The notes beneath the pieces are model-generated. The model was not told where the DNA came from. It was given only the letters and a program-made list of their open reading frames with translations, and did no database searches. Made by a program: the position numbers and the translations under genes. A stretch of DNA of 64,000 nt from Deltaproteobacteria bacterium. Its GTDB lineage: Bacteria > Myxococcota > Kuafuiibacteriia > Kuafuiibacteriales > Kuafuiibacteriaceae. Positions 1 to 9,025 of this stretch are shown in pieces; positions within the stretch are counted from its first letter, which is position 1; each line of letters begins with the position of its first letter. The DNA lies in assembly GCA_020632995.1 (NCBI GenBank), contig JACKEN010000001.1, positions 1,086,001 through 1,150,000 of the forward strand, written 5' to 3'.

Positions 1-2167
1 GCGGGTCGGTGCGCGGCGACTTGGCGTAGCGCGCGGCCAACAGCTCGACCCCGCCCCCGACCTTGATCAGGATCGTCCCGCGGCCGGGCCCGGCGAGGAT
101 CGCGGTCTCCTCGAGCTCCACCGCGAGGGCGTGGCCGTCCCGCGCCGCCGCGATCACGTAGCCGTCCTGGCCCTCGATCTGGGTGAAGACGGTGAGCACC
201 TCGTCGCCCTCCTTGAGCCGCGCGAACTTGCGCCCGCTCCGGGTCGAGGGCTCCTTGTGGGGGAAGAGCGGGAACCTCAGGGCCAGGCCCTGCTTGGTCA
301 CCGCCACCCCGTAGGGCGGGCAGGGGGTGCCGTCCTCCCAGAACAGCTCCTCCTCCGGCAGCACCAGGAAGCGCGGGTCGAAGGAGACCGCGCCCACCAC
401 GTGCTCCTTGTCGTCGAACTTGAAGAGCTTCTGGACCGGGTCGCCGTAACCGGTGGAGGGCGGCACGTCGGCGATGCGGGTCACGTAGCAGTGGCCCTTG
501 CTGGTGAAGAAGGCCATGCAGGCCCGGGTCGAGCCGGCCACGCAGGCGAGCACCCGGTCGTTGGCCTTGAGGCGCGTGCTGCTGAGGTCGCGCACCGTGG
601 CCTGGCGCTTCACCCAGCCCTGCTCGGTGACGATGACCACCGCGTCCTCGTCGACGATGAAGTCCTCGGCCGAGAACTCCGGGTCCTTGTCGCCGGCCAC
701 GATCTTGGTGCGGCGCTTGTCGCCGTAGGTCTTCCTGATGTCCTCGAGCTCGCTCTTCACGAGGTCCCAGCGCTTGGTCTTCCCCTTGAGGAGCGCCTCG
801 ATGCTCTTGATCGCCTTCCGCTTCTCGTCCGCCTCCTTCTGGATGATCAGGATCTCCAGCTTGGCGAGGCGGTACAGCTTCAGCTCGAGGATCGCGTCGG
901 TCTGCTCCGCGTCGAGGCCGAAGCGCTTCATGATCTTCTCGGCCGCGTCCTGCTTGCCCTCGCTCTTGCGGATGATCCGGATGATCTCGTCGAGGGCGTC
1001 GAAGACCTTCTCGAAGCCCTCGAGGATGTGCAGGCGCTCCTTCAGCTTGCCGAGCTCGTGCTCGAGGCGCCGGGTGGTCACCTCGAAGCGGAAGTCCAGG
1101 AAGTGCTGGAGGATCGTCTTCAGGTCGAGGCGCGCCGGGGTCTGCACCTCGGGGCGATCGGTGGGCACGAGGCAGGTCAGGTTGACGGCCACGTTCCCCT
1201 GCAGCGGGGTGTGCTTGTTCAGGTACGCCATCACCAGCTCGGGGTTGGCGCCCTTCTTGATCTCGAGGACGATGCGGACCTGGTCGGTGGACTCGTCCCG
1301 CACGTCGAGCAGCGCCGGGAGCTTCTTCGAGATGATGACGTCGGCGATCTTCTCGACCAGCGCGCGCTTCTCGAGCGCGTAGGGGACAGTGTTGATCACC
1401 ACCTGCTCGCCGCCGCCCTTGATGCCCTCGACCTTCCACTCGCCGCGCAGCCGCACGCTGCCCTGGCCGGTCTCGTAGATCGCCTTCAGCTCGGCCTTGG
1501 TGCTCGTGATCTCGCCGCCGGTGGGGAAGTCGGGGCCCTTCACCTTCCCCATGAGCTTCGCCACGGTGAGGCTCGGGTCCTCGATCAGCGCGACCAGCGC
1601 GTCGACCACCTCGCCCAGGTTGTGGGGCGGGATGGAGGTGGCCATGCCCACCGCGATGCCCTGAGCCCCGTTCACCAGCAGGTTCGGCACCCGGGCCGGG
1701 AGCACGATCGGCTCGCTCCTTACCGCGTCGTAGGTCGGGCGGAAGTCGACGGTGCCCTGGCCGAGCTCCTGGATGAGCTCCATCGCGATCGGCTCGAGCT
1801 TGGCCTCGGTGTACCGGTAGGCGGCGGGGGAGTCGCCGTCGAGGGAGCCGAAGTTGCCCTGGCCCTTGATGAGCGGCGCGCGCATCACCCACTCCTGGGC
1901 CATGCGCACCAGCGCGTCGTACACCGCCACGTCTCCGTGGGGGTGGAACTTGCCGATCACGTCCCCGACGATGCGGGCGCACTTCGCGGGCTTACCCTGG
2001 GGGTTGAGCCGCAGCTCGTGGTGCATCGTGTACAGGATGCGCCGCTGGACGGGCTTGAGGCCGTCGCGGACGTCCGGCAGGGCGCGGGCCTGGATCACGC
2101 TCAGGGCGTAGTTCAGGTACAGCCGCTGGGCCTCGGTGCTGAGGGCAACCTCCGAGATCTGGTCCAT
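1..2167 (-). CDS. parC: DNA topoisomerase IV subunit A (ParC type), 3' end cut off by the window
   Basis: This is the DNA-breaking and rejoining subunit of a type IIA topoisomerase, which decatenates or relaxes DNA together with a ParE/GyrB partner not seen here. The start is the ATG at 2167 (MDQISEVAL). The breakage-reunion domain is clear: HPHGD at residues 75-79, the catalytic tyrosine in AAYRYTEAKL at about residue 119, and GIAVGMATSIPPHN. It is closer to ParC than GyrA by ELGQGTVDF and LPARVPNLLVNG. A coiled-coil arm and the start of the C-terminal beta-pinwheel follow (EDFIVDEDAVVIVTEQGW). About 722 codons are present and the frame is still open at base 1. Residue 80, the ParC Ser80 quinolone position, is Val. 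It is divergent from the gene at 2393. A GyrA assignment is the main alternative. Confidence 0.88.
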   Translation of the reverse strand, partial: MDQISEVALSTEAQRLYLNYALSVIQARALPDVRDGLKPVQRRILYTMHHELRLNPQGKPAKCARIVGDVIGKFHPHGDVAVYDALVRMAQEWVMRAPLIKGQGNFGSLDGDSPAAYRYTEAKLEPIAMELIQELGQGTVDFRPTYDAVRSEPIVLPARVPNLLVNGAQGIAVGMATSIPPHNLGEVVDALVALIEDPSLTVAKLMGKVKGPDFPTGGEITSTKAELKAIYETGQGSVRLRGEWKVEGIKGGGEQVVINTVPYALEKRALVEKIADVIISKKLPALLDVRDESTDQVRIVLEIKKGANPELVMAYLNKHTPLQGNVAVNLTCLVPTDRPEVQTPARLDLKTILQHFLDFRFEVTTRRLEHELGKLKERLHILEGFEKVFDALDEIIRIIRKSEGKQDAAEKIMKRFGLDAEQTDAILELKLYRLAKLEILIIQKEADEKRKAIKSIEALLKGKTKRWDLVKSELEDIRKTYGDKRRTKIVAGDKDPEFSAEDFIVDEDAVVIVTEQGWVKRQATVRDLSSTRLKANDRVLACVAGSTRACMAFFTSKGHCYVTRIADVPPSTGYGDPVQKLFKFDDKEHVVGAVSFDPRFLVLPEEELFWEDGTPCPPYGVAVTKQGLALRFPLFPHKEPSTRSGRKFARLKEGDEVLTVFTQIEGQDGYVIAAARDGHALAVELEETAILAGPGRGTILIKVGGGVELLAARYAKSPRTDP

Positions 2168-2392
2168 TTGTTCAGGGCGATTTATCGACGAAAGGGATCG
2201 CGGTCAATGCGGGACTTGGGCCCGGGCCTGGAAAGGGGCGGCGAGGGCGGCGGTTTGGGACATCGATTGAGGAAAATTCGAAGGAATCTCAGTTTTCCGG
2301 CCACTCATGTCGTGCGGCGGGACACTCGGAGTGGAAAATCCCAGCCTGGCCGGCGTGCCTACATCTTGCTAGGTGTTCTAGACTGCGTGCGA

Positions 2393-4318
2393 ATGCGATC
2401 GGCTCGGCCCCACCGCCCCCGTGGCGCTTGCGTGCTCGCCACCGTCGGCCTCTCGGCCGCGATGTTGGCGTGGCCGCTTTCGGCGAGCGCCCACGACATC
2501 CACGTGAACACCCAGCAGCTGGCGAAGGACGTCCAGCGCCTGGCTGACACCCTGCGCTTCTATCAGGAGCGCTCCCCGCTCGCGGGGGCGCCGGTGACCG
2601 AGGCCGACCAACGCCGGGCCCTGGGCGCGGCGGAGATCGAGCTGGGCCTCGGCCACACCGACCGGGCCCTGAGCATCCTCCTCGGCCGCCTCGCCGACCC
2701 CGCGTTCCAGGCCCTCCCCGAGTACGTCGACACCCTCCTGATGACCTCCGAGATCCTCGAGCAGGAGGCGGAGGACGTCGGGGCGATGCTCTACGCGGAG
2801 CAGGCCCTGGTGAAGGGCGGCGACCCTGAGCAGATGGCCGAGGCGGGGGCGCGGTGGTTCCGGCTCGCCCGGCGCAACCAGCGCAACGATCGCCTGGTCG
2901 AGATCCTCGACCTGTGGCGGGCCCGGGGCGGGGCGAGCGCCGCCGGCACCGAGACCGGGTCGCAGGTCATGTACCAGGTGGCGTTCGCGCTGCGCGCCCA
3001 GGGCAACCGGGAGGAGGCCCGGACCTTCCTCGCCCGGGTGCCGTCGGAGAGCGCCTTCGGGTCGCGCGCGGCGTACCTCGCCGGGGTCCTGTTCGTGGAG
3101 GACGGCAACCTCACCCAGGCCGAGCGCTGGTTCGGCGCGGTGATGGACTGGGCGGTGGTGGCCGAGCCGGGCACCACCCAGCACGCCCTCGAGCAGCAGG
3201 TGCGCGACCTCGCCGCCCTGAGCGCGGCGCGCCTGCGCTACGAGCGGGGCGACCACGAGGGGGCCGATGTGGCCTATCGCCGCATCCAGGAGGGCTCACC
3301 GGTGCTCCCCGAGGCCTGCTGGGAGGGCGCGTACCTCGCGCTCGAGCAGGGCAAGCACCGGGCGGCCGAGCGCCGCATGCAGTGCGTGATGGACCTCGGC
3401 CCGCGGGGCAACCGCGGGGTGGACGCCCAGATGTTCAAGGCCTCCCTCATGGCGCACATGGAGCAGTACGACCGCTCCATCGAGCGCTACGAGGCCCTGC
3501 ACGCCGACCTGGTGCAGGAGCGGGAGGCCTTCGTCGGCGCGGTGGCCAGCCTCCAGGGCCGGCCGGCGGAGTTCATGTTCGCGGCGATGGAGCGCAGCGC
3601 CGCCGCCAACGACGACGGCGTCTCGCCCGGCCCGGCCACCCTGTTCGCGGACGCCTGGACCCCGGCGGTCGATCAAGCCTACCGCGTCGACCGCGGGCTG
3701 AAGCACGCGGGCGGCGAGCTCGGGGTGCTGATGCTGGACATCCAGGTCATCGCCCAGACCCTGCGCTCGGAGAAGGCCCGCGGCACCCTCGAGCTCCGCA
3801 GGAAGAGCCTGGAGTCGCTCCTGCAGGAGATCCGGCACCAGGAGGGGCACGCGCGCCAGGCCCTGCAGGCCGCGTCCCAGACCCACGCCTCGGCCGCGGG
3901 GGCGGTGGCCCACGATCACACCGAGGACGCCAAGGCCCTGCGCGGGCTCATCGAGCACCTCCAGGTGATGGGGGCGGCGGTGGAGGCCGAGATCACCGAG
4001 GCCGACCGCGCGGCCGAGCGGCGCCGCACCGAGGCCCTGGCCCTGTTGGGGAGCCTCTACCAGGAGCTCACCGGGATCGAGACCGACCTGAACGCGCTGA
4101 AGGCCGAGGCCGAGGCCCCGGTGAACGGGGTGGCCCAGGAGGCCCTCGAGACCGTGCAGGCCGGCTTGTCAGACGCGGCGATGCGGGCCGAGTTCGGGGT
4201 TCTGGACACCTTCTGGCTGAAGAAGCAGCATCGGACCCGTGAGATCGAGGATCTCCTCCAGCTCAAGAAGGAGACCGAGCGCCAGGTGCTCGAGGCCATC
4301 CAGGACCTCTCCGACTGA
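2393..4318 (+). CDS. Secreted TPR/coiled-coil protein of unknown function
   Basis: I do not recognise a named family. The frame runs open far upstream through the antisense of parC, so the start was chosen at ATG 2393, where an arginine-rich N-terminus (MRSARPHRPRGA) is followed by a hydrophobic stretch and a signal-peptidase-like site near SASAHD. This gives 641 residues. The middle is built of alternating Ala/Leu/Glu helices resembling tetratricopeptide repeats (about residues 60-420). The last 200 residues are Glu/Ala/Gln-rich and look like a coiled coil. The gene lies 21 bp before a lytic transglycosylase that also carries TPR-like repeats, so the pair probably forms an operon acting in the periplasm on the cell wall. 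That role is inference from the neighbour only. Confidence 0.72.
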   Translation: MRSARPHRPRGACVLATVGLSAAMLAWPLSASAHDIHVNTQQLAKDVQRLADTLRFYQERSPLAGAPVTEADQRRALGAAEIELGLGHTDRALSILLGRLADPAFQALPEYVDTLLMTSEILEQEAEDVGAMLYAEQALVKGGDPEQMAEAGARWFRLARRNQRNDRLVEILDLWRARGGASAAGTETGSQVMYQVAFALRAQGNREEARTFLARVPSESAFGSRAAYLAGVLFVEDGNLTQAERWFGAVMDWAVVAEPGTTQHALEQQVRDLAALSAARLRYERGDHEGADVAYRRIQEGSPVLPEACWEGAYLALEQGKHRAAERRMQCVMDLGPRGNRGVDAQMFKASLMAHMEQYDRSIERYEALHADLVQEREAFVGAVASLQGRPAEFMFAAMERSAAANDDGVSPGPATLFADAWTPAVDQAYRVDRGLKHAGGELGVLMLDIQVIAQTLRSEKARGTLELRRKSLESLLQEIRHQEGHARQALQAASQTHASAAGAVAHDHTEDAKALRGLIEHLQVMGAAVEAEITEADRAAERRRTEALALLGSLYQELTGIETDLNALKAEAEAPVNGVAQEALETVQAGLSDAAMRAEFGVLDTFWLKKQHRTREIEDLLQLKKETERQVLEAIQDLSD

Positions 4319-4339
4319 GCTGAGTGAGTCGGGGGCCGG

Positions 4340-6733
4340 GTGAAGGCCATCCTGCTCTTGATCGCCCTCGCGCAGGTGCCGGGGGTCGAGGACGCCGCGC
4401 CCGAGCAGGGCGCGTACTTCGCCAAGGGGCCCTTCAGAGCCGCCCAGCGCCTGGTGGCCCAGGGCGCCCACCGTCAGGCGGTGACGCTCCTGCAACGCCT
4501 CCTGCGCGAGTACCCCGACGCCAGGGAGCGGCCGCAGGCTCGCTATCTGTTGGGCTTGTCGCTGATCCGAGTCGGGGAGTACGGCGAGGCGGCGCAGCTC
4601 TTCGATCAGCTGGCGACGTCGTACCCGGTGCTGCGCGATGAGCACCTGTTCCAGCGGGGGCGCGCCCTCTACCTGTGGCAGAGCTATCTGGACGCGGCGC
4701 GGGTGCTCGCCCAGGTGGACCCCGAGGGCCCGCACGGGGTCGAGGCGCGGCGCCTGAGGGCCTGGGCGCTCCTGTACGCCACCGACTTCGATCGGCTGGC
4801 CCGGTGGCTGGCGGAGGAGGATGCGCAGGCCAACCTGCCGCCGGAGCTGCGCCTGGTGTGGGCGCGGGCGCGGCACCGCACCGGGGACGTCCTGGGGGCC
4901 TACCGGGCGTTCCGGCAGGCGTGGCAGGAGGCGGAGGAGCCCGCGGTGGCGGGGCCGGCCCTGCTCGGCCTCACCGAGCTCGAGATCGGCGACAAGCCGC
5001 TGCTGCCGGAGGCGGAGCGGGCCGCGGTGCGGGGCACCCGCGGCCTCGACCTCGGGGACCCGGGGCAGAGCGCGGGGGCGGGGAGCCGCGACCCGCAGGC
5101 GCGGGAGCAGCTCCTGACCGCCCTCGCCAAGCTCGAGGACCGCCTGGCCCGGGTCGCGCCGCGGGGGCGCCTCCTGGCCGAGGTGGCCTTCACCCGAGGG
5201 CGCCTGCTGGTGGCGGCCCGGCGCTTCCGCGGGGCGGCGGAGCACCTGGCCCGGGCCGAGCGTCTCGCGCCGTCGGACGCGGTGGAGCTGCGCGCGCGGG
5301 TGGCCCTGACCCTCGGCCGGACCCAGGAGTGGCTCGGGCAGGAGGCCACCGCGCTCGCCACGTACGAGCAGATGGCGTCCCGCTTCGCGGACCGCCCGGA
5401 GTCCGAGGAGGCGCTCTTTCGGGCCTCCGAGATCCAGCTCCGCTCCCGCAAGTACAAGGAGGCGCGGGGGCGCTGCGAGGCGCTGCTGCTGAAGAACCCG
5501 GTGACGCCGTACCGGCGCCGCTGCCTGTGGAGCATCGGGTGGGGCCACTACCGGCTGGGGGAGGAGGCCCGGGCCCACGAGTTCTTCTCGGCCCTCACCC
5601 GGATGAGCCTGCCCGCCGATCTCGACGCGGCCTCCCGCTACTGGCTGGCCCGCACCGAGGCCCGGCTCGGCCACCCGGCGGAGGCGCGCGCGGGCTTCCT
5701 GGAGGTGCTGCGGCGCCAGCCCCTCGGCTACTACGCGGCCCTCGCCCAGGCCCAGCTGGTGGAGCGCCCCAAGGACGCGGGCGCCGCCCCGGACGTCCCC
5801 CGCGAGGCGGAGGGCGAGGTGCCGAAGGCCCTCGTGCGGGCGCGCGAGTACGCGCGGCTGGGGCTCGCGCAAGAGGCCTTGCAGGCGGCGCGCGGCTACG
5901 AGCAGGCGGCGCGGGCCGAGGCCCGCCCCATCCCCGAGGCGGCGTTCTTCGCCCTGGCCGACCTGTACGAGGAGCTGGGGCAGCGCCGGGAGGCGCGGCG
6001 GGTGCGGCAGGAGGGGGCGCTCGAGCACCCCGCGGCCCTCGGCTCGGACGCGTTCATCGCCGCCGCCCAGCGCGCGATGCCCATGCAGTTCGAGGACGAG
6101 GTCCGGGCCGCGGCGGACGAGTTCGGGCTCCCCCACGAGCTCCTCTTCGGCCTGGTGCGCACCGAGAGCGGCTTTCGGCCCGAGGCGGTCTCGGCCATGA
6201 GCGCCTACGGGCTCGCGCAGCTCATCCTGCCCACCGCGCGCCAGATGGCGGGGCGCATCGGTGTGGGGGCGGGGCGGGTGACGCGGCGCCGGCTCCTCAC
6301 CGACCCGGGGCTGAACGTGCGCCTGGGTGCGGCCTACGTCCGGACCCTCCTCGACACCTTCGAGGGGAGCGAGCCGCTCGCCCTGGCCGCCTACAACGCC
6401 GGCCCCGAGGCGGTCCGCGCCTGGATGGACCGCCGGGTGCGCACCATCGCGGGGGTGAAGGGGCGGGGCCTCGGGGTGCTCCCGGCCGCGGACGAGCTGG
6501 CGGAGGAGATCCCGGTGGCCGAGACCCGGGCCTTCGTGAAGGCGGTGCTCGCCCGGGCCCGAGGCTACGCGATCCTGTACCCGAAGCCCGAGGCCCGGCC
6601 CGTTGTTGCGCCCGACATCCCGGAGTCGGCCGCGCTCTCGGAGCCCACCGCGCTCCCCGCCGCGCCGGATCCGCAGGATGGCCTGCCGAAGGGGCTGACG
6701 GTGCGCCTCAGGGCCTGGGCGCCGGGGAGCTGA
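4340..6733 (+). CDS. Soluble lytic murein transglycosylase (SLT domain) with TPR-like N-terminus
   Basis: This periplasmic enzyme would cleave peptidoglycan glycan strands to 1,6-anhydro products. The GTG at 4340 opens a short hydrophobic signal-like segment (MKAILLLIALAQVPG). A long alpha-helical superhelix region (residues about 30-570) precedes a GH23/SLT domain at about 585-720. That domain contains LVRTESGFRP, with the catalytic Glu near residue 609, then SAYGLAQLILPTA and LAAYNAGPEAV. The order matches E. coli Slt70, and the length (797 residues) is somewhat longer than Slt70. The N-terminal part is outer-membrane-assembly-like TPR and could instead be read as a YbgF-type fold. It lies directly downstream of the secreted coiled-coil protein and probably shares its transcript. 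Confidence 0.85.
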   Translation: MKAILLLIALAQVPGVEDAAPEQGAYFAKGPFRAAQRLVAQGAHRQAVTLLQRLLREYPDARERPQARYLLGLSLIRVGEYGEAAQLFDQLATSYPVLRDEHLFQRGRALYLWQSYLDAARVLAQVDPEGPHGVEARRLRAWALLYATDFDRLARWLAEEDAQANLPPELRLVWARARHRTGDVLGAYRAFRQAWQEAEEPAVAGPALLGLTELEIGDKPLLPEAERAAVRGTRGLDLGDPGQSAGAGSRDPQAREQLLTALAKLEDRLARVAPRGRLLAEVAFTRGRLLVAARRFRGAAEHLARAERLAPSDAVELRARVALTLGRTQEWLGQEATALATYEQMASRFADRPESEEALFRASEIQLRSRKYKEARGRCEALLLKNPVTPYRRRCLWSIGWGHYRLGEEARAHEFFSALTRMSLPADLDAASRYWLARTEARLGHPAEARAGFLEVLRRQPLGYYAALAQAQLVERPKDAGAAPDVPREAEGEVPKALVRAREYARLGLAQEALQAARGYEQAARAEARPIPEAAFFALADLYEELGQRREARRVRQEGALEHPAALGSDAFIAAAQRAMPMQFEDEVRAAADEFGLPHELLFGLVRTESGFRPEAVSAMSAYGLAQLILPTARQMAGRIGVGAGRVTRRRLLTDPGLNVRLGAAYVRTLLDTFEGSEPLALAAYNAGPEAVRAWMDRRVRTIAGVKGRGLGVLPAADELAEEIPVAETRAFVKAVLARARGYAILYPKPEARPVVAPDIPESAALSEPTALPAAPDPQDGLPKGLTVRLRAWAPGS

Positions 6734-6776
6734 GCCGGGGCGTCCGATCGGAGCGCGAACCTGGTAGGGTCGAGGG

Positions 6777-7241
6777 GTGAGCCAGCCCCCCTCCAACGAC
6801 CCCTTCGCCGCGCCCAACGCCGAGGTGTTCCCGGTCGCGGCCAGCACCAAGCCACCTTGGAGCCCCCGGGCGGTCGGGGTGATCTCGTTCTTCTTCTCCT
6901 TCGTGGCCGGCGGGATCCTGCTCGGCCTCAACTACGAGCGCCTCGGCCAGCCGGAGAAGAAGGTGCCGGCGATCGCCCTCAGCGCGCTGGCCTTCGCGGC
7001 GCTCTTCGGAGTGGCGATGGTCCTGCCCGACGACAGCCGGGTGGCGGACCAGCTCCTGCGCTGGACCAACATCGGGGCCGCGGTGGGGCTCGCCCAGGTC
7101 CAGAAGCAGGCCTACCAGGCGCACGTGGCCCGAGGGGGCGCGACCGCGTCGCCCTGGCCGGTGGTGGGCATCTGCCTCGCTGTGGCGGTCGTCCTTGGCG
7201 CCGCGTTCTTCGGGCTCATGTACATGACTGGCGAGTTCTAG
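6777..7241 (+). CDS. Small multi-spanning membrane protein, unknown function
   Basis: This is a 154-residue protein starting at GTG 6777. A Pro-rich hydrophilic N-terminus of about 30 residues precedes four hydrophobic segments: VGVISFFFSFVAGGILLGL, VPAIALSALAFAALFGVAMVL, a weaker one near TNIGAAVGLAQ, and VVGICLAVAVVLGAAFFGLMY. Some DUF-type membrane proteins share the pattern of a short NYERLG loop after the first helix, but I cannot assign a family. It ends 9 bp before the convergent isonitrile hydratase-like gene. Its 44-bp distance from the transglycosylase makes co-transcription possible. Confidence 0.6.
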   Translation: MSQPPSNDPFAAPNAEVFPVAASTKPPWSPRAVGVISFFFSFVAGGILLGLNYERLGQPEKKVPAIALSALAFAALFGVAMVLPDDSRVADQLLRWTNIGAAVGLAQVQKQAYQAHVARGGATASPWPVVGICLAVAVVLGAAFFGLMYMTGEF

Positions 7242-7250
7242 AGCAGCCGC

Positions 7251-7892
7251 TCAACCCGGCACCCCGGCCCGCGCCCTGGCGCGCATCGCCGCCACCAGGG
7301 CAGGGTCGGCGCGGTCGGGGTGGCCGCACGCGAAGGGCGGGGCGGGGTCGTACTCGTAGCGGAGGGTGATGGCGCGCGCCGCGTCGTCTCCCTCCAGCAG
7401 CGCGACCAGCCGGAGCGCGAAGTCGAGCCCCGCGGTGACCCCGCCCCCGGTGACCCGGTTACCGTCCACCACCACCCGGGCCGGCTCGTAGGTCGCGCCG
7501 AACGTGGCCAGGAGGTCGGTGTACGCCCAGTGGGTGGTCGCGCGCCGGCCTCGGAGGAGCCCCGCGGCCCCCAGCAGGAGCGAGCCGGTGCACACCGCGG
7601 TGACGTAGCGGGCCTGGGCCCCCTGACGAGCGAGGAACGACAGCACCTCGTCGTCGGACATCAACGGGATCTGCCCGCCGCCGCCCCCGACGAACAGCAC
7701 GTCGAGGTTCGGGCACTCGGAGAGGGTCGTGGTGGGGACGAAGGTGAGGCCGCTGTCCGAGGTGACCGGCTCTTTCGTCTTCCACAGGTGGTGGAGCTGG
7801 ACGTCGTCCATCGCCGACAGCACCTGCTGGGGCGCGGTGGTGTCGAGGTGGGTCATGCCGGGGAAGAAGAGCAGGCCGATGCGGGTGGTCAT
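7251..7892 (-). CDS. inhA: DJ-1/PfpI family protein, isonitrile hydratase-like
   Basis: The protein closely follows the Pseudomonas isonitrile hydratase pattern, an enzyme that hydrates isonitriles to N-substituted formamides. Shared features seen here are FFPGMTHLD near the N-terminus, VTSDSGLTFVPTTT, the nucleophile-elbow Cys in VTAVCTGSLLLGAAGLL (about residue 100), RATTHWAYTDLLATFG, and GGGVTAGLDFALRL. At 213 residues it is near the usual length. The ATG at 7892 was chosen; an in-frame ATG at 7904 would add MISC. It is transcribed divergently from a GlxA-type regulator that carries its own DJ-1 domain, a common enzyme/regulator arrangement. The true substrate may differ from isonitriles. 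Confidence 0.78.
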   Translation of the reverse strand: MTTRIGLLFFPGMTHLDTTAPQQVLSAMDDVQLHHLWKTKEPVTSDSGLTFVPTTTLSECPNLDVLFVGGGGGQIPLMSDDEVLSFLARQGAQARYVTAVCTGSLLLGAAGLLRGRRATTHWAYTDLLATFGATYEPARVVVDGNRVTGGGVTAGLDFALRLVALLEGDDAARAITLRYEYDPAPPFACGHPDRADPALVAAMRARARAGVPG

Positions 7893-7919
7893 GCAAGAGA
7901 TCATGCGGGTGGAACCGGG

Positions 7920-7956
7920 TTGGCAGCTATGACAATGAGATGACAGAATCTGCCAA
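7920..7956. promoter_or_regulatory. Candidate operator between the divergent DJ-1 enzyme and GlxA regulator genes
   Basis: TTGGCAG at 7920-7926 is mirrored by CTGCCAA at 7950-7956, a perfect 7-bp inverted repeat with a 23-bp spacer. Inside it, ATGACA occurs twice about one DNA turn apart. It occupies almost the whole intergenic gap and touches the ATG of the regulator. A 7-bp repeat at free spacing is expected by chance in a window this size, so only its placement argues for it. Confidence 0.35.
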
Positions 7957-8978
7957 TGCGAAGATCCCGAGGACTGGACCGCGTGATCGTGGTGACCTTC
8001 GACGGCGCGCTCAGCCTCGACGTCTTCGGGCCGGGGGAGGTCTTCTCCACCGCGGCGCGACAGTTGGGGGTGCCACCTGCGGTGGTGTTCGCCTCCAGCC
8101 GGGGAGGGCCCATCGCCCTGACCACGCCGACCACCGTGGCCACGGTGCCGCTGGCCTCCACCCGCCCCGGGCCGCGCGACACGGTGATCGTGGCGGGCGG
8201 TGAGGAGGCGGGGGTCAGGGCGGCGGCGTCCGACCCGGTGCTCCTGCGCTTCCTTCAGCGCGCGGCGGGGCGGGCCAGGCGGGTGGCCTCGGTGTGCTCG
8301 GGGGCCTTCATCCTGGGGGCGGCGGGGCTGCTGGAGGGCCGTCGCTGTGCCACCCACTGGGCGGCCTGCGACCGGCTCGCGGAGCTGGTGCCGGGCTGCG
8401 CGGTGGACCGTGATGCCATCTTCGTGCGCGATGGATCGATCTGGACGTCGGCGGGCGCGAGCACCGGGATCGACATGAGCCTGGCCATGGTGGAGGAGGA
8501 CCTCGGCCGGGCGGTGGCGGACGGGGTGGCGGCGAGGTTGGTGCTCTACGTGCGGCGGCCCGGCTTCCAGAGTCAGTTCAGCGACGCCCTGGTGGCCCAG
8601 CAGGCCGCGTCCGACCCCCTGGGGCCGGCCCTCGGGTGGGCGCGCCAGCACCTGCAGGAGGTGGACGTGGAGCGCCTGGCTCAGCGCGCGGGGCTCTCGG
8701 TCCGGACCCTCCACCGCAGGACCGAGGCGCACCTGGGGCTGACACCGGCCAAGCTCATCGAGAAGCTCAGGGTGGAGGCGGCGCGGACCCTCCTGGCCTC
8801 CACCGAGCTGGCCCAGAAGGAGGTGGCGTGGCGCTGCGGCTTTCGCGACACCGCTCGGATGCAGCGGGCCCTCAAGCGCGCGCTGGGCATGGACGGCCGG
8901 ACGGTGCGGGTCCTCTTCACGCCCGGCCCGTCCGGCCCCGTTCGGACGTCCGGCCGGACGGCCGCGGGATCGCGCTGA
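7956..8978 (+). CDS. GlxA-type transcriptional regulator: DJ-1/PfpI domain plus AraC helix-turn-helix
   Basis: This 340-residue regulator combines an N-terminal glutamine-amidotransferase-like DJ-1 domain (about residues 8-190) with a C-terminal AraC-type DNA-binding domain (about 215-320). The DJ-1 half keeps a cysteine in ASVCSGAFILGAAGLL and the THWAACDRLAE segment, strikingly parallel to the divergent enzyme. The AraC half shows AQRAGLSVRTLHRRTEAHLG and VAWRCGFRDTARMQRALKR. Such proteins usually activate an adjacent operon in response to a small molecule sensed by the DJ-1 domain. The likely target is the divergent isonitrile hydratase-like gene, and the 7-bp inverted repeat in the gap is a candidate site. 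The start is the ATG at 7956. Confidence 0.82.
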   Translation: MRRSRGLDRVIVVTFDGALSLDVFGPGEVFSTAARQLGVPPAVVFASSRGGPIALTTPTTVATVPLASTRPGPRDTVIVAGGEEAGVRAAASDPVLLRFLQRAAGRARRVASVCSGAFILGAAGLLEGRRCATHWAACDRLAELVPGCAVDRDAIFVRDGSIWTSAGASTGIDMSLAMVEEDLGRAVADGVAARLVLYVRRPGFQSQFSDALVAQQAASDPLGPALGWARQHLQEVDVERLAQRAGLSVRTLHRRTEAHLGLTPAKLIEKLRVEAARTLLASTELAQKEVAWRCGFRDTARMQRALKRALGMDGRTVRVLFTPGPSGPVRTSGRTAAGSR

Positions 8979-9025
8979 GCCCGCAGGCCGTCGTGCGTGG
9001 CCCGCGCCTTGCTTGGGAGCGGGCC

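Noticed and set aside
131..2392. A very long plus-strand open frame that runs through the parC region into the secreted TPR gene
   Set aside because: The first 750 codons are the antisense of parC and have His/Arg/Leu-rich shadow composition. The real gene starts at 2393 with a signal peptide.
4169..6931. A 920-codon minus-strand open frame opposite the transglycosylase
   Set aside because: It is Arg/Pro/Leu/Gly-rich shadow sequence with no domain, while the plus strand encodes a clear SLT enzyme.
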